A stretch of DNA of 64,000 nucleotides from Paramecium pentaurelia (GCA_905183005.1 CAJJDO010000065.1:248001-312000); one strand, 5' to 3'; positions 45,712-58,832 are shown, counted from the stretch's first letter. Translations and numbers: made by a program. Notes: generated from the sequence alone by a model not told the origin.

Positions 45712-48700
45712 TCAGTTTGTTTTTCTTAACTATACTAATATTAATTTATACTCATTAAAAATGATTTAAGTTTAAGTTAAAGATTATAGATTCTTTAACT
45801 CTGTTACAAGCTTTTTAGTAGATATTTATTTGCTACTTATGTAAAATGTTTAAAGATATGCTGCTTTATAATTTTTTAAAAAGAGTTATAAATCATCAAA
45901 CAAAATATTATTGCAATTTTTTAATTTTAAGATTTTCAAATGTGATATTTTTGATGAATAAATTTACTTTAACACATCCCCATTTATTTTAGTATTAGAT
46001 AAATTTATTGATATGATATTAGTAATAAATTAAGATTAGAGAAAATGTTTCATTCCATAATGAGTAATATCCTAATTCTTTAAATTCAAATATTCAATAT
46101 TCTATAGACCTTGTGAATGAGCTATCCTTTTAAGAGTTTCATCTTTAATATAATTATTCTCTTCCATGTCATGTTAAGACATATAACCATATTTTTCTAA
46201 ATTTCTAATATTCTCAAATAGACTATTAGTTGCACGTATTGAAATCTTAAAATCAATAATTTGTTATTCCCATTATTTAGATGTTTATGGCATTAGATTA
46301 AGTTTTTTACCTAATGGTGTTTCTAAAAACTTCTTTAAATCTTTATCTGTTAATGATGTTTTATTTAAATTCAATTAACTAAGATTAGGTAAATAGACAG
46401 GTGTAAATAATTTAAGAAGATTTGAATCAACCCATTTATTATTAGAAATATCTAATAGAATTAATTTTTAAGATTTATCACAAGTAATAAAATCTTCAAA
46501 TTATTAACACCATTAACATCCAGCCATCCTTAATTTATGAAGTTTATTTAAATTTTCTGAATTAATTAAGGCTGTAATTGTTTATACTGATAATTAAGTA
46601 TATGATAAATCTAAATCTCTTACTTATGTAACAGATTAACTCATCAAAATCAAATTAAGTTAACTATCTTTTATTAAGGAATTGCTAAAACTTAATATTT
46701 CAATCTAAATTAATTTGATAATAATATACTTAAGAAATGATGTCATCAGCAAATAACCATTCTAATGCATGAGAAGATAAAGAAGTAGTCTATAAAATCA
46801 ATTCATTCACATTTGATTTTTATTAATTAAGACATTCTAAAACAATTTAAGATTCTAATACATCAGACTATATTTCTATTTCTTTTTATTAATTTTAATT
46901 TATCTTTTTATTTTATTTAACACAACAAGCAGTTGTAGATTTCTTTTAAATAATTTATGGTTAAATAGGTTTACGATTTTATTATTCTTTTTATTATTTC
47001 TAATGTGATTCCTTATAATGTTATCCATCAAATCGTATATAAATATAATTATTATTATTATCTTTAAGAAATATCTATTTTTCAATTACATATCTTCTAA
47101 TTTCGAAATGAGAAATTTTGCTTTTAAGATTTCTTATAAATCTACTTATTATTAAACAAATAATTTCTTTATCATTTAAACTCAATACATCAATAACAGT
47201 AAAATCATATGGTTATTAATATCCATAATATTTTTAAGTTATTGCATCATATTCAAACTTATAATAATTCTTACCAACAATGAATTCATCTTCTGTCAAT
47301 CTTTCACTTATATTTAAAAAAAATTAAACTTAAAGTCCATTAATAGTTGTCCTTGAATCTAATATACCAAAATAAAATTATGAATTGATTTATAATTAAT
47401 GTTCTTCATGATGATCATCTATTTTATTTATAAGTTTGCCATAATCAATATTAACTTCTTTGTAATTAAGATCACTTACTGTATTATATATATGTAATTC
47501 TCCTTTTCCATGTGGTAAATTCTTTAACCAATGTCCAGAATAAAGAATTTAAAGTTGATTTTAAACTAAACTTTACTTTGCACTTAGAATATGTTTAGAT
47601 TCTTATAATTAAGTAACTTAACTTATTTCAAAGTCTTAATCTTCATCACATATAGATTTCTTATCTTTCTTATGTCTTTAAATTTTAAAAATTAAATCAT
47701 TTTTAGATGCTTTATACATTATACCAAATCCTTCTCTTTCTTATTTTTCTTTATTGTAAACACCTTAATATATTTGAGATTTTAAACTATAAGCCAATTA
47801 ACAAGTGCCACCTTATTCTGATTTCCATATAGTTGGTACAAATTATTAAGTAAAAGATGTTTAAATAGAAGTACAAATTTAAGAATTAAATAAAGTAGCT
47901 AATTCAATTGTAGATATTCTTGTTTCTTCATTTTCATCTAGTAATAATTTTAATAATGGTTTAATTCTTTTTAATTTTTAATCAAATAAGAAGAACTTTT
48001 CAGGATAAAGATATATTTCATATTTTTCAATTAAACCAGGTAAATTTTATTATCTTTATTCATAAAAAAGACATTCAATTTGTTTTCTTAAATTAATTTT
48101 ATCATTGTGAAGTAATAATTATAAAAGAACTAATCCTAAAGAATAAATATCTGATTTAAATGGATTATGTTTAAAATTATTAGAGATTGAATCAATAGTA
48201 TGTGTTATATGAATATCAAGTTATTATTTTTAATTAGTTGAGAGATAGTGTTCAAATTTTAATGGGGACATATATAATATTGTACCAAATATTTAATTAA
48301 TTTCAACTTAGTTTTGATCTTTTGGTACTGGTCTAATTGCTCCAAAATCATGTAATATAAATTTACCATCTTGTATCAAAATGTTTTCTGGTTTAATATC
48401 ATTATGAGCTGATTCTAATAATTATTAATATAAATTATTTACATCTTCCAATATGTAAATTATATAATTAATCAACTATATCTTTGATGATTTATAAAAT
48501 TTCATATTCTGTAAAATTCTCATTCAGATTTTATTTTCTATCAATCAAATCTTCCAATGTATTTTAAGCTAATTCTTCTTCTATTATTAATATGTCCTCT
48601 ACTTCTAAGATTTAATATTAAAACAAATAGTTTCCTACAAAATTTTCTGCCACATCTTAATTTATTTATCTTTGCATTAATGCTGCATATAGATTTTCTT

Positions 48701-49298
48701 AAGTGTTTTGAGAAATTTTTACAGCCACTAAATGTTCTTGTTAATTAAGGGCTTTAAATGCTTAGGATTATGCCCCAGATCCTACTTTTTTTATATCTCT
48801 ATAATGTAACAAGGTTAATAAATCAATAAAATCTCGAGTTGTTTTCAAATCACAAAATCTAGATGAATTTTCCAGTATTATTTAAGTATATTGTTTTTAC
48901 TTAGCTGTTACAGTGTTTCTACTGTGAGTTCTAGTTTCTTCAACACATGACATTTTTAACAATTAACTAAAAGTTGAAAGACTTCTTTTTTTTGATTACT
49001 TTCTTTTCATCTAAATTGGTTTCGATTTAAAGAATTCAAGTATACTATGATCATTATTTTAAGACTTATTAATCTTATAGCATAATTCTAATAGCCATTG
49101 AAATCTTTCACTGTTCTCCTCAGGCATTTATGTATTAAAAACATCCAATCCAAATCTTTGTATTTCTTCAGATTTATGTTCAACCATCCAAAACGTTTAC
49201 AAATTTTTATTATATACCTTAAAACATATCTAATTTGATTAATCGTCACTTTAATCTAAGTCTATCTCTACTTCAATATTATTTAATAAATAATCCAT
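45712..49298 (-). CDS. protein kinase with central MORN-like and C-terminal LRR regions
   Basis: ATG 49298, TGA 45712-45714, about 1,150 residues. An N-terminal ~120-residue region (MDYLLNNIEVEIDLDQSDDQ) leads to a kinase domain: IKKVGSGAQSQAFKAL, LVAVKISQ, IIEEELAQNTLEDLI, catalytic loop SAHNDIKPENILI, LHDFGAIRP, GTILYMSPLKF and KSDIYSLGLVLLQLL. The HRD arginine is replaced (HND), while the Asp, Lys, Asn and DFG are kept. The middle has MORN-like text (YQGVYNKEKQEREGFGIMYK, YSGHWLKNLPHGKGELHIY). The C-terminal third carries leucine-rich repeats (VRDLDLSYTQLS, LILLDISNNKWV, LSQLNLNKTSLTDKDLKKF, IEYLNLKNQDIT). Substrate and pathway unknown. The last 415 bases lie in the duplicated block. Confidence 0.75.
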
Positions 49299-49678
49299 TA
49301 ATTTATATAATCCATTTGTTATATAAACAAAATGATTTATTTAATAGATAATTATTTTCTTATATAAATATAGATAGCTTTGTTTTATAAATTCAAACTA
49401 TTAAACTAAAAAAGTTCTTATAATCTTTTTTTATTTAAATAGAGATTATAAGAATGAAATTGATTATAAATTATTATTCTTTATAAATAATTTAATAATT
49501 TTTTAATATTATAAACAATATAATATATCTAATTGGATTATTACAAAAATATTGAATCAATTATTTATAAATTCTTATTAATTCTCTTAGTTTTATAATT
49601 GTAATTTATAATAATTAAACGAATTTATGATAAAATTTTGGGAATTTTTATTTAAATTTAAAATTTAGAATAATTCAG
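49299..49678. other. divergent promoter spacer
   Basis: About 380 AT-rich bases between the divergent starts at 49298 (minus) and 49679 (plus). I see no exon. It presumably contains both promoters. Confidence 0.5.
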
Positions 49679-50769
49679 ATGAATGATATGACAAGTATCT
49701 TAAATCTCAAAAGAGAACAGTTTCATGTACATATTAGAAAATAAAGAAATGAAAAATAATTCAAAGAATAAAGAAAACATTACTTTTTATCACTGTTTCT
49801 TTAGTAAAAATAAATGCAAGAAATAAGTGCCAAAATAAGAGATATAATGGAAAGAGGGGAATAATTGTGTGGAGAAATGTTAATAATGATAGTTGATAAG
49901 ATTGAAGATGTTTTAGAGAGAGAAAGCAATCTTAAATTATTGGATGTAGTTCGATGTGATTATGTAGACAATTGATGCAGCTATTTGGATGTTAAAGTCT
50001 GTGGATGCATAAATCTATGAGGATGAATTGAGTGATAACTATAAGATGCATAGAATTATAGATAAGATGATACCTCTTTCTTAAGGGTATTCTATCCATC
50101 CTACACATATGAACTAATAAATTATTATATATGCTGCAAAAGTATAATGTATTTATGATATAGTTCCTTAAATATTGGACATTAATGGATGATAAATTGA
50201 TTTATAATTATTATGGTGAAGTGGCAGAAACAGTCTATTTCCTATTAAATAAATAAGAAATGATTTTTATTAAAAGAGGAGTTGAAATAATGTTGAATCT
50301 ATTTGAATGTGATGATGGTAGATTGTTATCTAAGCTACATGAAGTGCTTATTTGTGGTCAAAATTTAGTTAAACCTATTTGCATTTTATTATAAAATAAT
50401 CTAAATAGTGATATCCAAACAACTCTTTTTAAAATAGTTCTTTAAACATTCTTAATGTAAGATAGAAATGGAATGAATTAATACTTAAATTATAGTAATT
50501 AGGAAAATAAATAACAATTTTTTGATATTTTAATAGAACTAGTATAAGAATCAGAAGAAAACAGTCGTAAATTGTTTCGTTATTAATTACATTTAATTCA
50601 TTTAATTTTAGAGTATTCTTAGAATGAAAGAGAATTATTATATGAGTATTTTAAATAGAAAATGAATTCTTCAGAATTTAGAATAAAAATGAAAGATTAA
50701 TGGTTATTTCATGAATGGAATTCTATTTAGAATGTTGTACATTAAATTCAAATACATTTAGAAGAATGA
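49679..50769 (+). CDS. alpha-helical repeat protein, possibly importin-alpha-like
   Basis: ATG 49679, TGA 50767-50769, about 348 residues with two 22-nt introns. The N-terminus is basic (LKREQFHVHIRKQRNEKQFK, EQRKHYFLSLFLQQKQ), as in an importin-beta-binding segment. The rest is helical pairs such as LCGEMLIMIVDKIEDVLERE, DAAIWMLKSVDAQIYEDELS, YYGEVAETVYFLLNKQEMIF and VEIMLNLFECDDGRLLSKLH. That pattern and the basic N-terminus suggest a diverged importin-alpha/ARM protein, but the usual WxxxN residues are not obvious. The assignment is an inference. It converges with the next gene, with 11 nt between stops. Confidence 0.5.
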
Positions 50770-50780
50770 TTGAAATGAAT

Positions 50781-51335
50781 TCAATAATCAGTTTTGTTTT
50801 TAGTATTTTATTTTATTTTCATTCTAAATTTATTGAATAGATTTTGTCGTTCCTCTAATTTTAATGGTTAAATATTATAACCTATAAGATTATAATTAAC
50901 AACTTATTAATTATGATTTCTTTAAATAAGTTTGTAATAGTCTGCCCATGTTAATAAATTAGATTGTATTTATTTTTTGAACATCATTTTTAAACAACTT
51001 TGTTTATATTAATGAGTAGAGTTTTTTCTAGGAGATAAACTAGTCATCTAAAACGATTAAGTAGGAGTCTTCATCTCTATTTTAGGACAGCTTTCTTGAT
51101 GAGATGGTTAAATGCTTTCAATAGAACGTCTGCGTTATTGAGTAGTTGTTCTGGATGGAGTCTTTATTTTATAGTTAATATGTTTTGGTAATTTTAGTTG
51201 TTTCTTTGGTAAATAAACTTTATCAGAATTCCCATTCCAAGGTTCAAGATTCAAACCATTTGTTTAATGTTTATTCAAAAGATCATATTCATCGTCAATA
51301 TTCAATAATGTAAATTATGGATCATCATAATTCAT
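50781..51335 (-). CDS. unknown basic protein
   Basis: ATG 51335, TGA 50781-50783, about 175 residues, one 27-nt intron near the 3' end. Acidic start (MNYDDPQFTLLNIDDEYDLL), then a basic middle with many Ser/Thr-Pro sites (KIKTPSRTTTQQRRRSIESI, MKTPTQSFQMTSLSPRKNS), then a helical end. It looks like a disordered phosphoprotein. No family recognised. The spacer upstream (51336-51614) contains a TA microsatellite at about 51482-51499. Confidence 0.55.
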
Positions 51336-51614
51336 TAGTAAAAATATTCTGTAAATTTTATTATATTTCTAAATACTAATCACAAATACAACTAATCATA
51401 TATTTAATATTTAAATCAATTACTAAAATTAATAACTATGTAAGTATTTTTAAGCATAACTTTTTTATTAAACTAATTTCAATATATATATATATATAGA
51501 TTAATTCATATATCAGTTGTAAAAATAACTTAAAAAGAATGATCAATATTATATTAATAACAATATATTCATAATTATTCAATATTATTTATAACTTATA
51601 ATATTATATATATT

Positions 51615-52970
51615 ATGGAGGATATTTAATTGATTATAAGGAGAATTAAAAGATCAGGTGAACCTCGTTTAAATTTATCTGGCAAATAAATGATTAGCAT
51701 TCCACCTGAAATTTACTAATTGAAACTTGTTCACTTAGATCTTAGCTATAATAAGATTACATCTATAGAACCAAGAATACTTTAATTGACAACTTTAGAA
51801 GAATTAGATTTAAGTAAAAATTGTATTGAAGAAATACCTGAAGAATTATTAAGCATGTCTAACTTATAGAGCTTAAACTTAACTGATAATCCTCTAATCA
51901 ATAAATTTTAAATATTAAATGGACATTTTCATTAACCATAATTAAATTAGATTTTGCAAAAGCTATTTCAAATTAGTCCAGGATCTTATCAACAACAACC
52001 TAAATAAGAACAAAAGATAATTCCAGAAAGACCATAAACATAAAGCAGAGCTATTCGATAAATATAAGAATTGTAACATACTAACCATGTATTGGAAGTA
52101 GAGTCAAATGAATTTGAAGTTCATGAAATTATATCCTAAGGTGGATTTTCTATTGTTCATAGAGGATATTTTAGGGGTACTGAAGTAAGAGTATAAATTT
52201 AAATTAGATTGCAATAAAAAAGATTTTTAATCCAAATATTACTTAACAATTATTAGATGAAATCAATAATGAAATTGAAATGTTATCTTTATTAAGACAT
52301 CCAAATATAGTTCTATTAATGGCTTGTTGTACAAAGCCACCTAATTTAGTTATAGCAACTGAATTTATTTAAGGAGGAAGTTTGTATCATCTATTGCATA
52401 AAACCAAGTAAGGCAAAACTGATCAATTAGTCATTAAATTTCAGATCAATTGAAATATTCTATTGCCATCTAAATTGCTAGAACTTTACAATATATGCAT
52501 TAAGCTGGTGTTGTACACAGAGATATCAAATCACACAACATTTTATTATAAGGATAGACAGTGAAATTCTGTGATTTTGGTTTAACAAAGAGATGTGTAA
52601 TATAGTTTGATTTAATTAATTTTAGTCAGAATTAAACTAAGGCTATTAACAATTTAGTGGAACTCCAACATACATGGCTCCAGAGTTATTTGCTAAACGA
52701 GTAAATATATGAGTGGGAATATTAAAGGCTTATGACAAAGGTGTAGATCTATTTGCTTATGGAACTTTATTATGGGAAATATTTGCAAGAGAAGTTCCTT
52801 GGGATTGTTTGGAGATGCAAGAGATTGTTTAAAAGACTATGAAAAATGAATAATTACCTGGTAGAAATGTGCCTAAGAATATTATGTAATTAGTGAATGA
52901 ATTGAGGAGCAAGGATGAAACAAAGAGACCTACAATGGATATTGTTGTTAAATAATTATTAAGTAGATGA
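51615..52970 (+). CDS. LRR-containing TKL-type protein kinase
   Basis: ATG 51615, TGA 52968-52970, about 418 residues, four introns of 23-29 nt. Four N-terminal leucine-rich repeats (PRLNLSGKQMISIPPEIYQL, LVHLDLSYNKITSIEPRILQ, LEELDLSKNCIEEIPEELLS, LQSLNLTDNPL) precede the kinase. It reads FEVHEIISQGGFSIVHRGYF, IAIKKIFNPN, LLRHPNIVLLMACCTKPPN, IATEFIQGGSLYHLL, VVHRDIKSHNILL, VKFCDFGLTKR, GTPTYMAPELFAK, DLFAYGTLLWEIFAREVPWD. The HRDIKSHN loop and GTxxYMAPE mark the tyrosine-kinase-like group. All catalytic residues are present. LRR-TKL kinases in protists are mostly uncharacterised. Confidence 0.85.
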
Positions 52971-53060
52971 TTTAATTTAAAATATTATTAAAATAAAATT
53001 GACATGTTGTGTTATTGATTAATAAATATTTTAACATATTTATAGTTAATTAATTCAAAT

Positions 53061-53973
53061 ATGAAATCGCTTAAAGAGAGAATGTAAAAAATAGACAAAG
53101 TATTATGCATACCTAATACCAATAGATATGTTAGAAGCTCAATATACCTGATTAAAGTAAGGGTCTTTTCAAACGGAAGAAAAATAATTCATGTATAATG
53201 AAAGAACAAGACAAGAACATTAACAATGTAAGCATGATTAGTTCAAATGCAGGATGTATCATTAGTAGAACTTAATTGAAAAAGCAATAATCAATTTAAA
53301 TGTTATAATGTGATACAGTTAGAAGTTAAACATTATCCTTGAAATAATTAAAGATGATTCATGAATAAGATTAGATTCAATGCATGTAATCGTAAAAGGA
53401 AGAATTACAAAATTAGATAAACTAATTAGTGTAAATGAAAAAATAAATATAAGACAAAGAGGATAAAAAGAAAAAACAATTTATAACATAAGATACTTCT
53501 CTATTGCCATAAATGCTTAAATTGTAATAAGAGAAATTGTCAATTGAAAATGAAATTACTTAGATTGATTCTAAAATTGAATAAGTCAGATATAGCAACA
53601 TTAATAAACTATAAGTTTTATAAAAAAGAAATTGGAAGGAGGAGAAAAAGGTAACTTTGAGTAAGATTCATATTTATAGTCATTCGAATAAAAATGGTTG
53701 GACCTTGAATAAAACGAATCTAAAATTCAAATTGATGACAAGTTATACAATCTTTTTATCCATGACTCTCCACCTTAAGAACAAGTAGATTAAAAGACTA
53801 TAGATACATTAACAAAAGAAGTTGAAGATTTATTATGTTTAAAATTACCAGATGAATAAGATGATTAATAATTACAACAAAGTCAAAGAAGTAAATTAAA
53901 TTAGAATTATTAATCTCCATTATAAATTATTGAAGAAGAACAATCCATCGAATTGTCTTTTTAAAAATTATGA
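53061..53973 (+). CDS. Gln-rich coiled-coil protein
   Basis: ATG 53061, TGA 53971-53973, about 285 residues, introns of 26 nt (near 53094) and 28 nt (near 53651). A long central coiled coil full of Gln/Lys (MIHEQDQIQCMQSQKEELQN, QLVQMKKQIQDKEDKKKKQ) is followed by an acidic end with DDKLYNLFIHDSPPQEQ, EVEDLLCLKLPDEQDDQQ and IEEEQSIELSFQKL. No family recognised. Its stop is only 25 nt before the next start on the same strand. Confidence 0.6.
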
Positions 53974-53998
53974 ATATAATTTATTAATATAACTATAA

Positions 53999-54573
53999 AT
54001 GTCAATAAATAAAAACTTTAATGATGATGATAGAGTAATTGAGATTGATGAAAATATTCTATCAAATTCAGATGGCACTCTCAATGTAATTGAAGAATAT
54101 CATTAATAAAATGAACCAATTGAGGATGTATCATATAATTACATTCATTTTGCAATTTACTTGTTCTATTATTCAATTATACAAGTATTTTTAAAGTAAT
54201 AATCAACGATAATGGTAATACTTATAATTCATGCATTATTAAGTACAATATCATTAATAATCAATATAATAAATTCTAATAATATTATTAATAAAGTAAA
54301 AATACTTTCATGATTTAGTTAAAAATAGTTCTTCATCTCGATATAGAAATTACTTTATTTTGCTTAGTAACATTCCTAAACATTATTTGTAATTTTGCTA
54401 TTTATTATTTCTCTTATTAAGCATTTAATCTTAAATAATACCTATTGTATGAACGCTTATCAAAATTAATATTTTTTAGTTTCTTCATATAAGTAATTTT
54501 AATATATTATTTTAGTAAATTTAACAATTTGACTTTTAAATTAATGTTATGCTCATCTTTATTAAAATATTGA
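53999..54573 (+). CDS. four-TM membrane protein
   Basis: ATG 53999, TGA 54571-54573, about 183 residues with one 23-nt intron near 54294. After a polar acidic N-terminus (NDDDRVIEIDENILSNSDGT) come four hydrophobic segments: YIHFAIYLFYYSIIQVFL, MVILIIHALLSTISLIINII, IEITLFCLVTFLNIICNFAI and LIFFSFFIQVILIYYF. The C-terminus is short. The layout resembles small ciliate tetraspan proteins, without tetraspanin cysteines. Function unknown. Confidence 0.6.
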
Positions 54574-55395
54574 CACAATTTTATGTGAAAAATACAGCAC
54601 ATTTAATAAAAAACATCATTTCCCTCCCTTAATTCGATTCAATTTGATTTAAAATATTATATATTAAATATACAATAATTATAGATATAGATCTTAAAAT
54701 CAATAAACTTATGAATTCATTATTTTAATAATAGATTTCTAAAAATAATAATTTTAGTATACTTTCATTTTTTTTTTTTTTTCTTATGTTCAAATAGAAA
54801 CCTATGTTTATGTAATCAAACAAAACCTTAATAATTAGTTTGAAATTAATTTTAAATGGATATAAATTTACTGATTTACTTTTCCCAAAATAAACCAAAT
54901 TTTTAAAACTTGTATAATTTAAATTTATAAATTATAATTTTTTGTTCAACGTTTAAAATACATTTTCAGAGTATTTATCAATTAGAAAGAGATATTCATT
55001 AGTCTAAATGTATTTTATATGTAAAATAGAAAAAGGTGACTCCGTCAAAGATATTTGATAAGATATTATTCTTAAATACCATGAGTTTAATATTGTATGG
55101 TTATGAAATTTTATTTTTAAATAAGTCAAAAAAATATGAATGATATTTAGAATCAAAAAATTATAGCTATGACTTGATTGTTAAAAGTTAATATATATTA
55201 AGGATAATTGTAATAAGGTTGAATAATCTAGAAATAATATAATAGAAAATAAAATAAGTTTAAAGAAAAGAACTAACCCAATTATATTATACTTTATATA
55301 TTTGAAAGGAATTCCATTATAGATATTATTTTTTTAAGCAATAATTGTATTTATTTAAAAGTATAATTGAATAAAAATAGAGTAGTAATATTATA
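54574..55395. other. gene-free stretch with poly-T run
   Basis: About 820 bases without a credible gene on either strand. Contains a run of 14 or more T at about 54769-54782 and many A/T runs. Lies between a plus-strand and a minus-strand stop codon, so it should be mainly 3' flanking DNA. Confidence 0.5.
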
Positions 55396-57103
55396 TCATT
55401 TGATATATTTTTATTATTTTGGTAGATAGTGTTAGACATTCTCCTTTTGTTTTTCAACCATTTACTATAGAAATTCTAATCCTCTTTATATGACTTGTTT
55501 ATTTGGTATATTAGGAATGTCATTATTTTTTAAAATTTTAGGCATAATGTCATTGATACTCTAAATTCTATTTATTGAATTAGATTTTTGAATTTCATAA
55601 TATTAATCTGTTTTAAAACGAATTTTTTTCAATTGATTATTTACTTTATTATGTTATTATCTTTCAGTAGAAGTATTAGTAGAATTGATTTCTTAGAGTG
55701 GTTGTAATTATCTTTTATTTTATTATTGACTATTTTTAAGATAAGAAATACTTCAATTTAATTTTAAACTATTCCTTCTTTTGTTGAATAATTAACTTAG
55801 TTTCTGGTTAAAATTTAGGATCATTTAAATTGAATATTCTATGTGTATCATATTTATGTTGTTCATTATATTGTAGAAATTGCATGACTTTTTTTAATTC
55901 TTAAATCTTATTTTAAGTAGTTGGAACTTTTGGGGGTCGTCTTAAAATTTGACTTTTATTACTACTCTAATCAATTAAATCAGGAATAATAAAATGATAT
56001 ACTTGATTTATTAGGTTCTTAATCTTATCTTCTTTAACACAAACTCACACTTCTCTTTTAAGATTATTATTTCCTATTAACAATGTCTATAATTTAATAT
56101 TAAATGAAATGGAATTACAATTAACTACTTAATAAATTTGAGGTGAATTCTATTAATCATATTCGTGTAACCATCCTGTAATAGATAATGATTGTTGTGA
56201 TAATTACATTTATTTATAAACATAGTTGTTAAATAATAATAGTTATATTCAAAAAAGTCTATCAGTTTATGGAAAGTAATCAATGGTATTATAGATACTA
56301 TACTTGGCAGTTTGTGAATTAGTTTATAATTGGTCAGAAAATTTGAAAACAGGTTTTTTATTATTATTCTTAAGACTCTTAGCAAACAATTTTTATGCTA
56401 ATTAAAATCTATATATTTCTTTATCCTCCATAGTTGAAGATTAATCTAATTATTCAATCTTTCTATTTGGTGATTTAATGTTATTTTTCAATAATTACAT
56501 GATAAAATCCTATGGAGATTTATGTCTAATGTTAATAAAATTTAATTAATATACATATTTCTAGGAGAAGGTAATTATTTACTAGATTGAGTTGATTCAT
56601 TTGAACTCTTAGTCTTTTGATAATATTCTAATTTATTGCTATATTGAATTAATTATTTCTTGAATCCTGGATTAGGGTTTATTGTTAATCGTTTTTCTTT
56701 TACATAGTAATATGTTTTTTCATATGACCATCTTTAAGACTACATCAAATAAGCTATCACACATGCACTTGATCTAGAAACACCTGCTACACAATGTACC
56801 AAAACTGAACCATTTCTTAATCCTTCATCTATAACTTCATTTATTTGTTAGAAATAATCAATTATACGAAAAGAAGCACTATCTTCAATACTAAAAATCT
56901 ATAATAAAATTATTGTTTACATGATGCTTAAAATTCTCTAATTTAAGTGTGATATTATTGGCTACTGTGATTACAGTCTTGATATTATTTTATCTTAAAA
57001 GACAAGAATTCTTGGCTGCTTTCAAACTTCCTAACCAGAGACTTGTTCCTAAGACAGAATGTACCTTATCCATATCATTTGATAAAATAGAGAATCTACT
57101 CAT
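55396..57103 (-). CDS. dual-specificity phosphatase with long C-terminal tail
   Basis: ATG 57103, TGA 55396-55398. The first ~170 residues are a DSP catalytic domain: VHSVLGTSLWLGSLKAAKNS, IKTVITVANNITLKLENF, an Asp in FSIEDSASFRIIDYF, and the P-loop VLVHCVAGVSRSSACVIAYL with HC(X5)RS complete, so the enzyme should be active. TYYYVKEKRLTINPNPGF follows. A 29-nt intron at about 56534-56562 joins it in frame to a ~330-residue Gln/Lys-rich tail (RNIHKSPQDFIMQLLKNN...). The tail needs further introns, one of 27 nt near 56030. Around 56240-56310 the model is uncertain because one TGA is not cleanly removed. Alternatively the tail is a separate gene starting at 56500. Confidence 0.7.
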
Positions 57104-57281
57104 TGATTAATTAATACAAAATTGAGTTCTTAATTTTGTATTTAAGTTTGTTATGTATTAACACAATATAGTAATATATTTTTATTGATCCACTTTACAA
57201 TAAAAAAATGGATTATTTCCATTAAATTAGAATGATTATATTGAGTTCTTTATTTAATAATAAATTTTTGAATTCAAAAGA

Positions 57282-58832
57282 ATGGAGGAAATGAAATAAA
57301 ATTATTTAGACAGGTATCATTATTTTGAATAATTATAAGATTAAATAATCTTCATTAGTTTCTATATTGTGAATTGCCATTAAAATTAATGAATCACAAT
57401 GAAGATGAAGTAAATTGAAAATATATATTAGACTTGTATTGATCTCTAAAATCGTTTATATACATTAATTGAAACTGGATATATAAAGGAAACAGAATAA
57501 TAATTATAATAACTAATAGAGGAGAATTATAAATTGCATAATAAAGAGAATGATAAATAATTGATTAATGGTCTATCTACTTCAGAAGCAAGATATGTAA
57601 AATAAATAGCTGAGTTATAACATTAAAAAGATATATTATAGGATGAATTAGAAGAAAAGAATTTAATTTTGAATGAGATTTAATCCAAAATGGAGAAGTT
57701 TGAATTATTGTCTGAAAATTTAGTTAAAGCTGAATAAGCTATTAAAGACCTTTCAGATGAGAATATAGAAATTAGTTAATAAATACAATATGAATAAGAA
57801 ATGAATTTGCAATATAAAAATTAAATAGAAGAACTATAATAAGTAGTAATGAATAAAGAGACATCATAACAAAGGAATATATCTCCTTCTTAACTTTATT
57901 AATTGCATGATTAAGTAGGATCATTAAGAATTGAATTATCAGGATTATAAGCTGAAGTTAAGATAAGAATGCAAATATTGGAATAATTTAAGACACAATT
58001 AATGAGTGATTTAGTTAAAGGATTTCACACAATGCTATCAAAAACCAAATAGGAATTGTAAGCTGAAACTATTGAAGTTAAAAAATAGCATCAATAATTA
58101 AATGAAGTAACTACTCAATAGATCAATAAGTTAAGGAAAGATGTTTAATTTTATAAAGTTTTAGAGGAGGAATACGAAAATAAAATTAAAGAAGTTTTAA
58201 ATTAGAAATCAGAATAAGAATCAATTATTAAATTAAAGGATGAATAATTATAAGATATAGCAAACAAATTGGAACTGATATAATAAAATATTGAATAAAC
58301 AGAATAAACATTTTAAAATCAATTAATTTAAGCAATCAATTCAAAAGAAAAATATAAAATCTAATTAATTGATGCTAAAAAGGGTTTAAATATATTAACA
58401 GATAAAGTTTAGTCTTTATTGTCATTTAATCAAAAATAAATGAAATTTATTGAAGAAAAAATCTTATAATTAGAATAAAAGATTCGAGAAGAAAATCAAG
58501 AACTTATAGATGGATTAAGTTAAGAATTAAGTTAAAGTATAGAAACAATTAAAAAATAACATTCAAATATTAGATAACTTGAATTATAATGTTTAAAATC
58601 TAATTTTTAAAAAGTAGACTAAATAAATAGAGGAGTAGAATATAATAGATAATCAGAAACCATTAATAAACATTAAGATATTGAGTATATTAAGAATGAT
58701 AATTCATTTATTGGTGAAAGATCATTATATTAAAGAACAGGTAGATTAGATGAATAAAGGAAATATTTAGATGATTTAAAAAAGTTACACAGAACAACTA
58801 AATCTTCATTAAAATTGAATAGAAAGTATTGA
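57282..58832 (+). CDS. long coiled-coil protein
   Basis: ATG 57282, TGA 58830-58832, about 500 residues. Two early introns (26 nt near 57313 and 22 nt near 57411) restore the frame. The body is almost continuous coiled coil (YVKQIAELQHQKDILQDELE, KMEKFELLSENLVKAEQAIK, LSGLQAEVKIRMQILEQFKT, LEEKILQLEQKIREENQELI). A polar C-terminal tail follows (SFIGERSLYQRTGRLDEQRK). A structural role in the cortex or basal body is plausible, but no motif proves it. Confidence 0.65.

Larger units (their letters stand above)
43902..46126. repeat. exact 1,112-bp direct duplication around a single N (contig-end overlap)
   Basis: Bases 43902-45013 recur as 45015-46126 with N at 45014 between them. Both copies are 1,112 nt and I saw no difference. 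The block contains the SYS1 5' half, the intervening spacer and the 3' end of the kinase/LRR gene. As at 5203, this is best read as redundant contig ends. Confidence 0.92.

Noticed and set aside
51482..51499. TA dinucleotide run as a possible origin or attachment site
   Set aside because: Short AT microsatellites occur at several places in this AT-rich DNA (for example near 9980 and 61330) and have no further structure.
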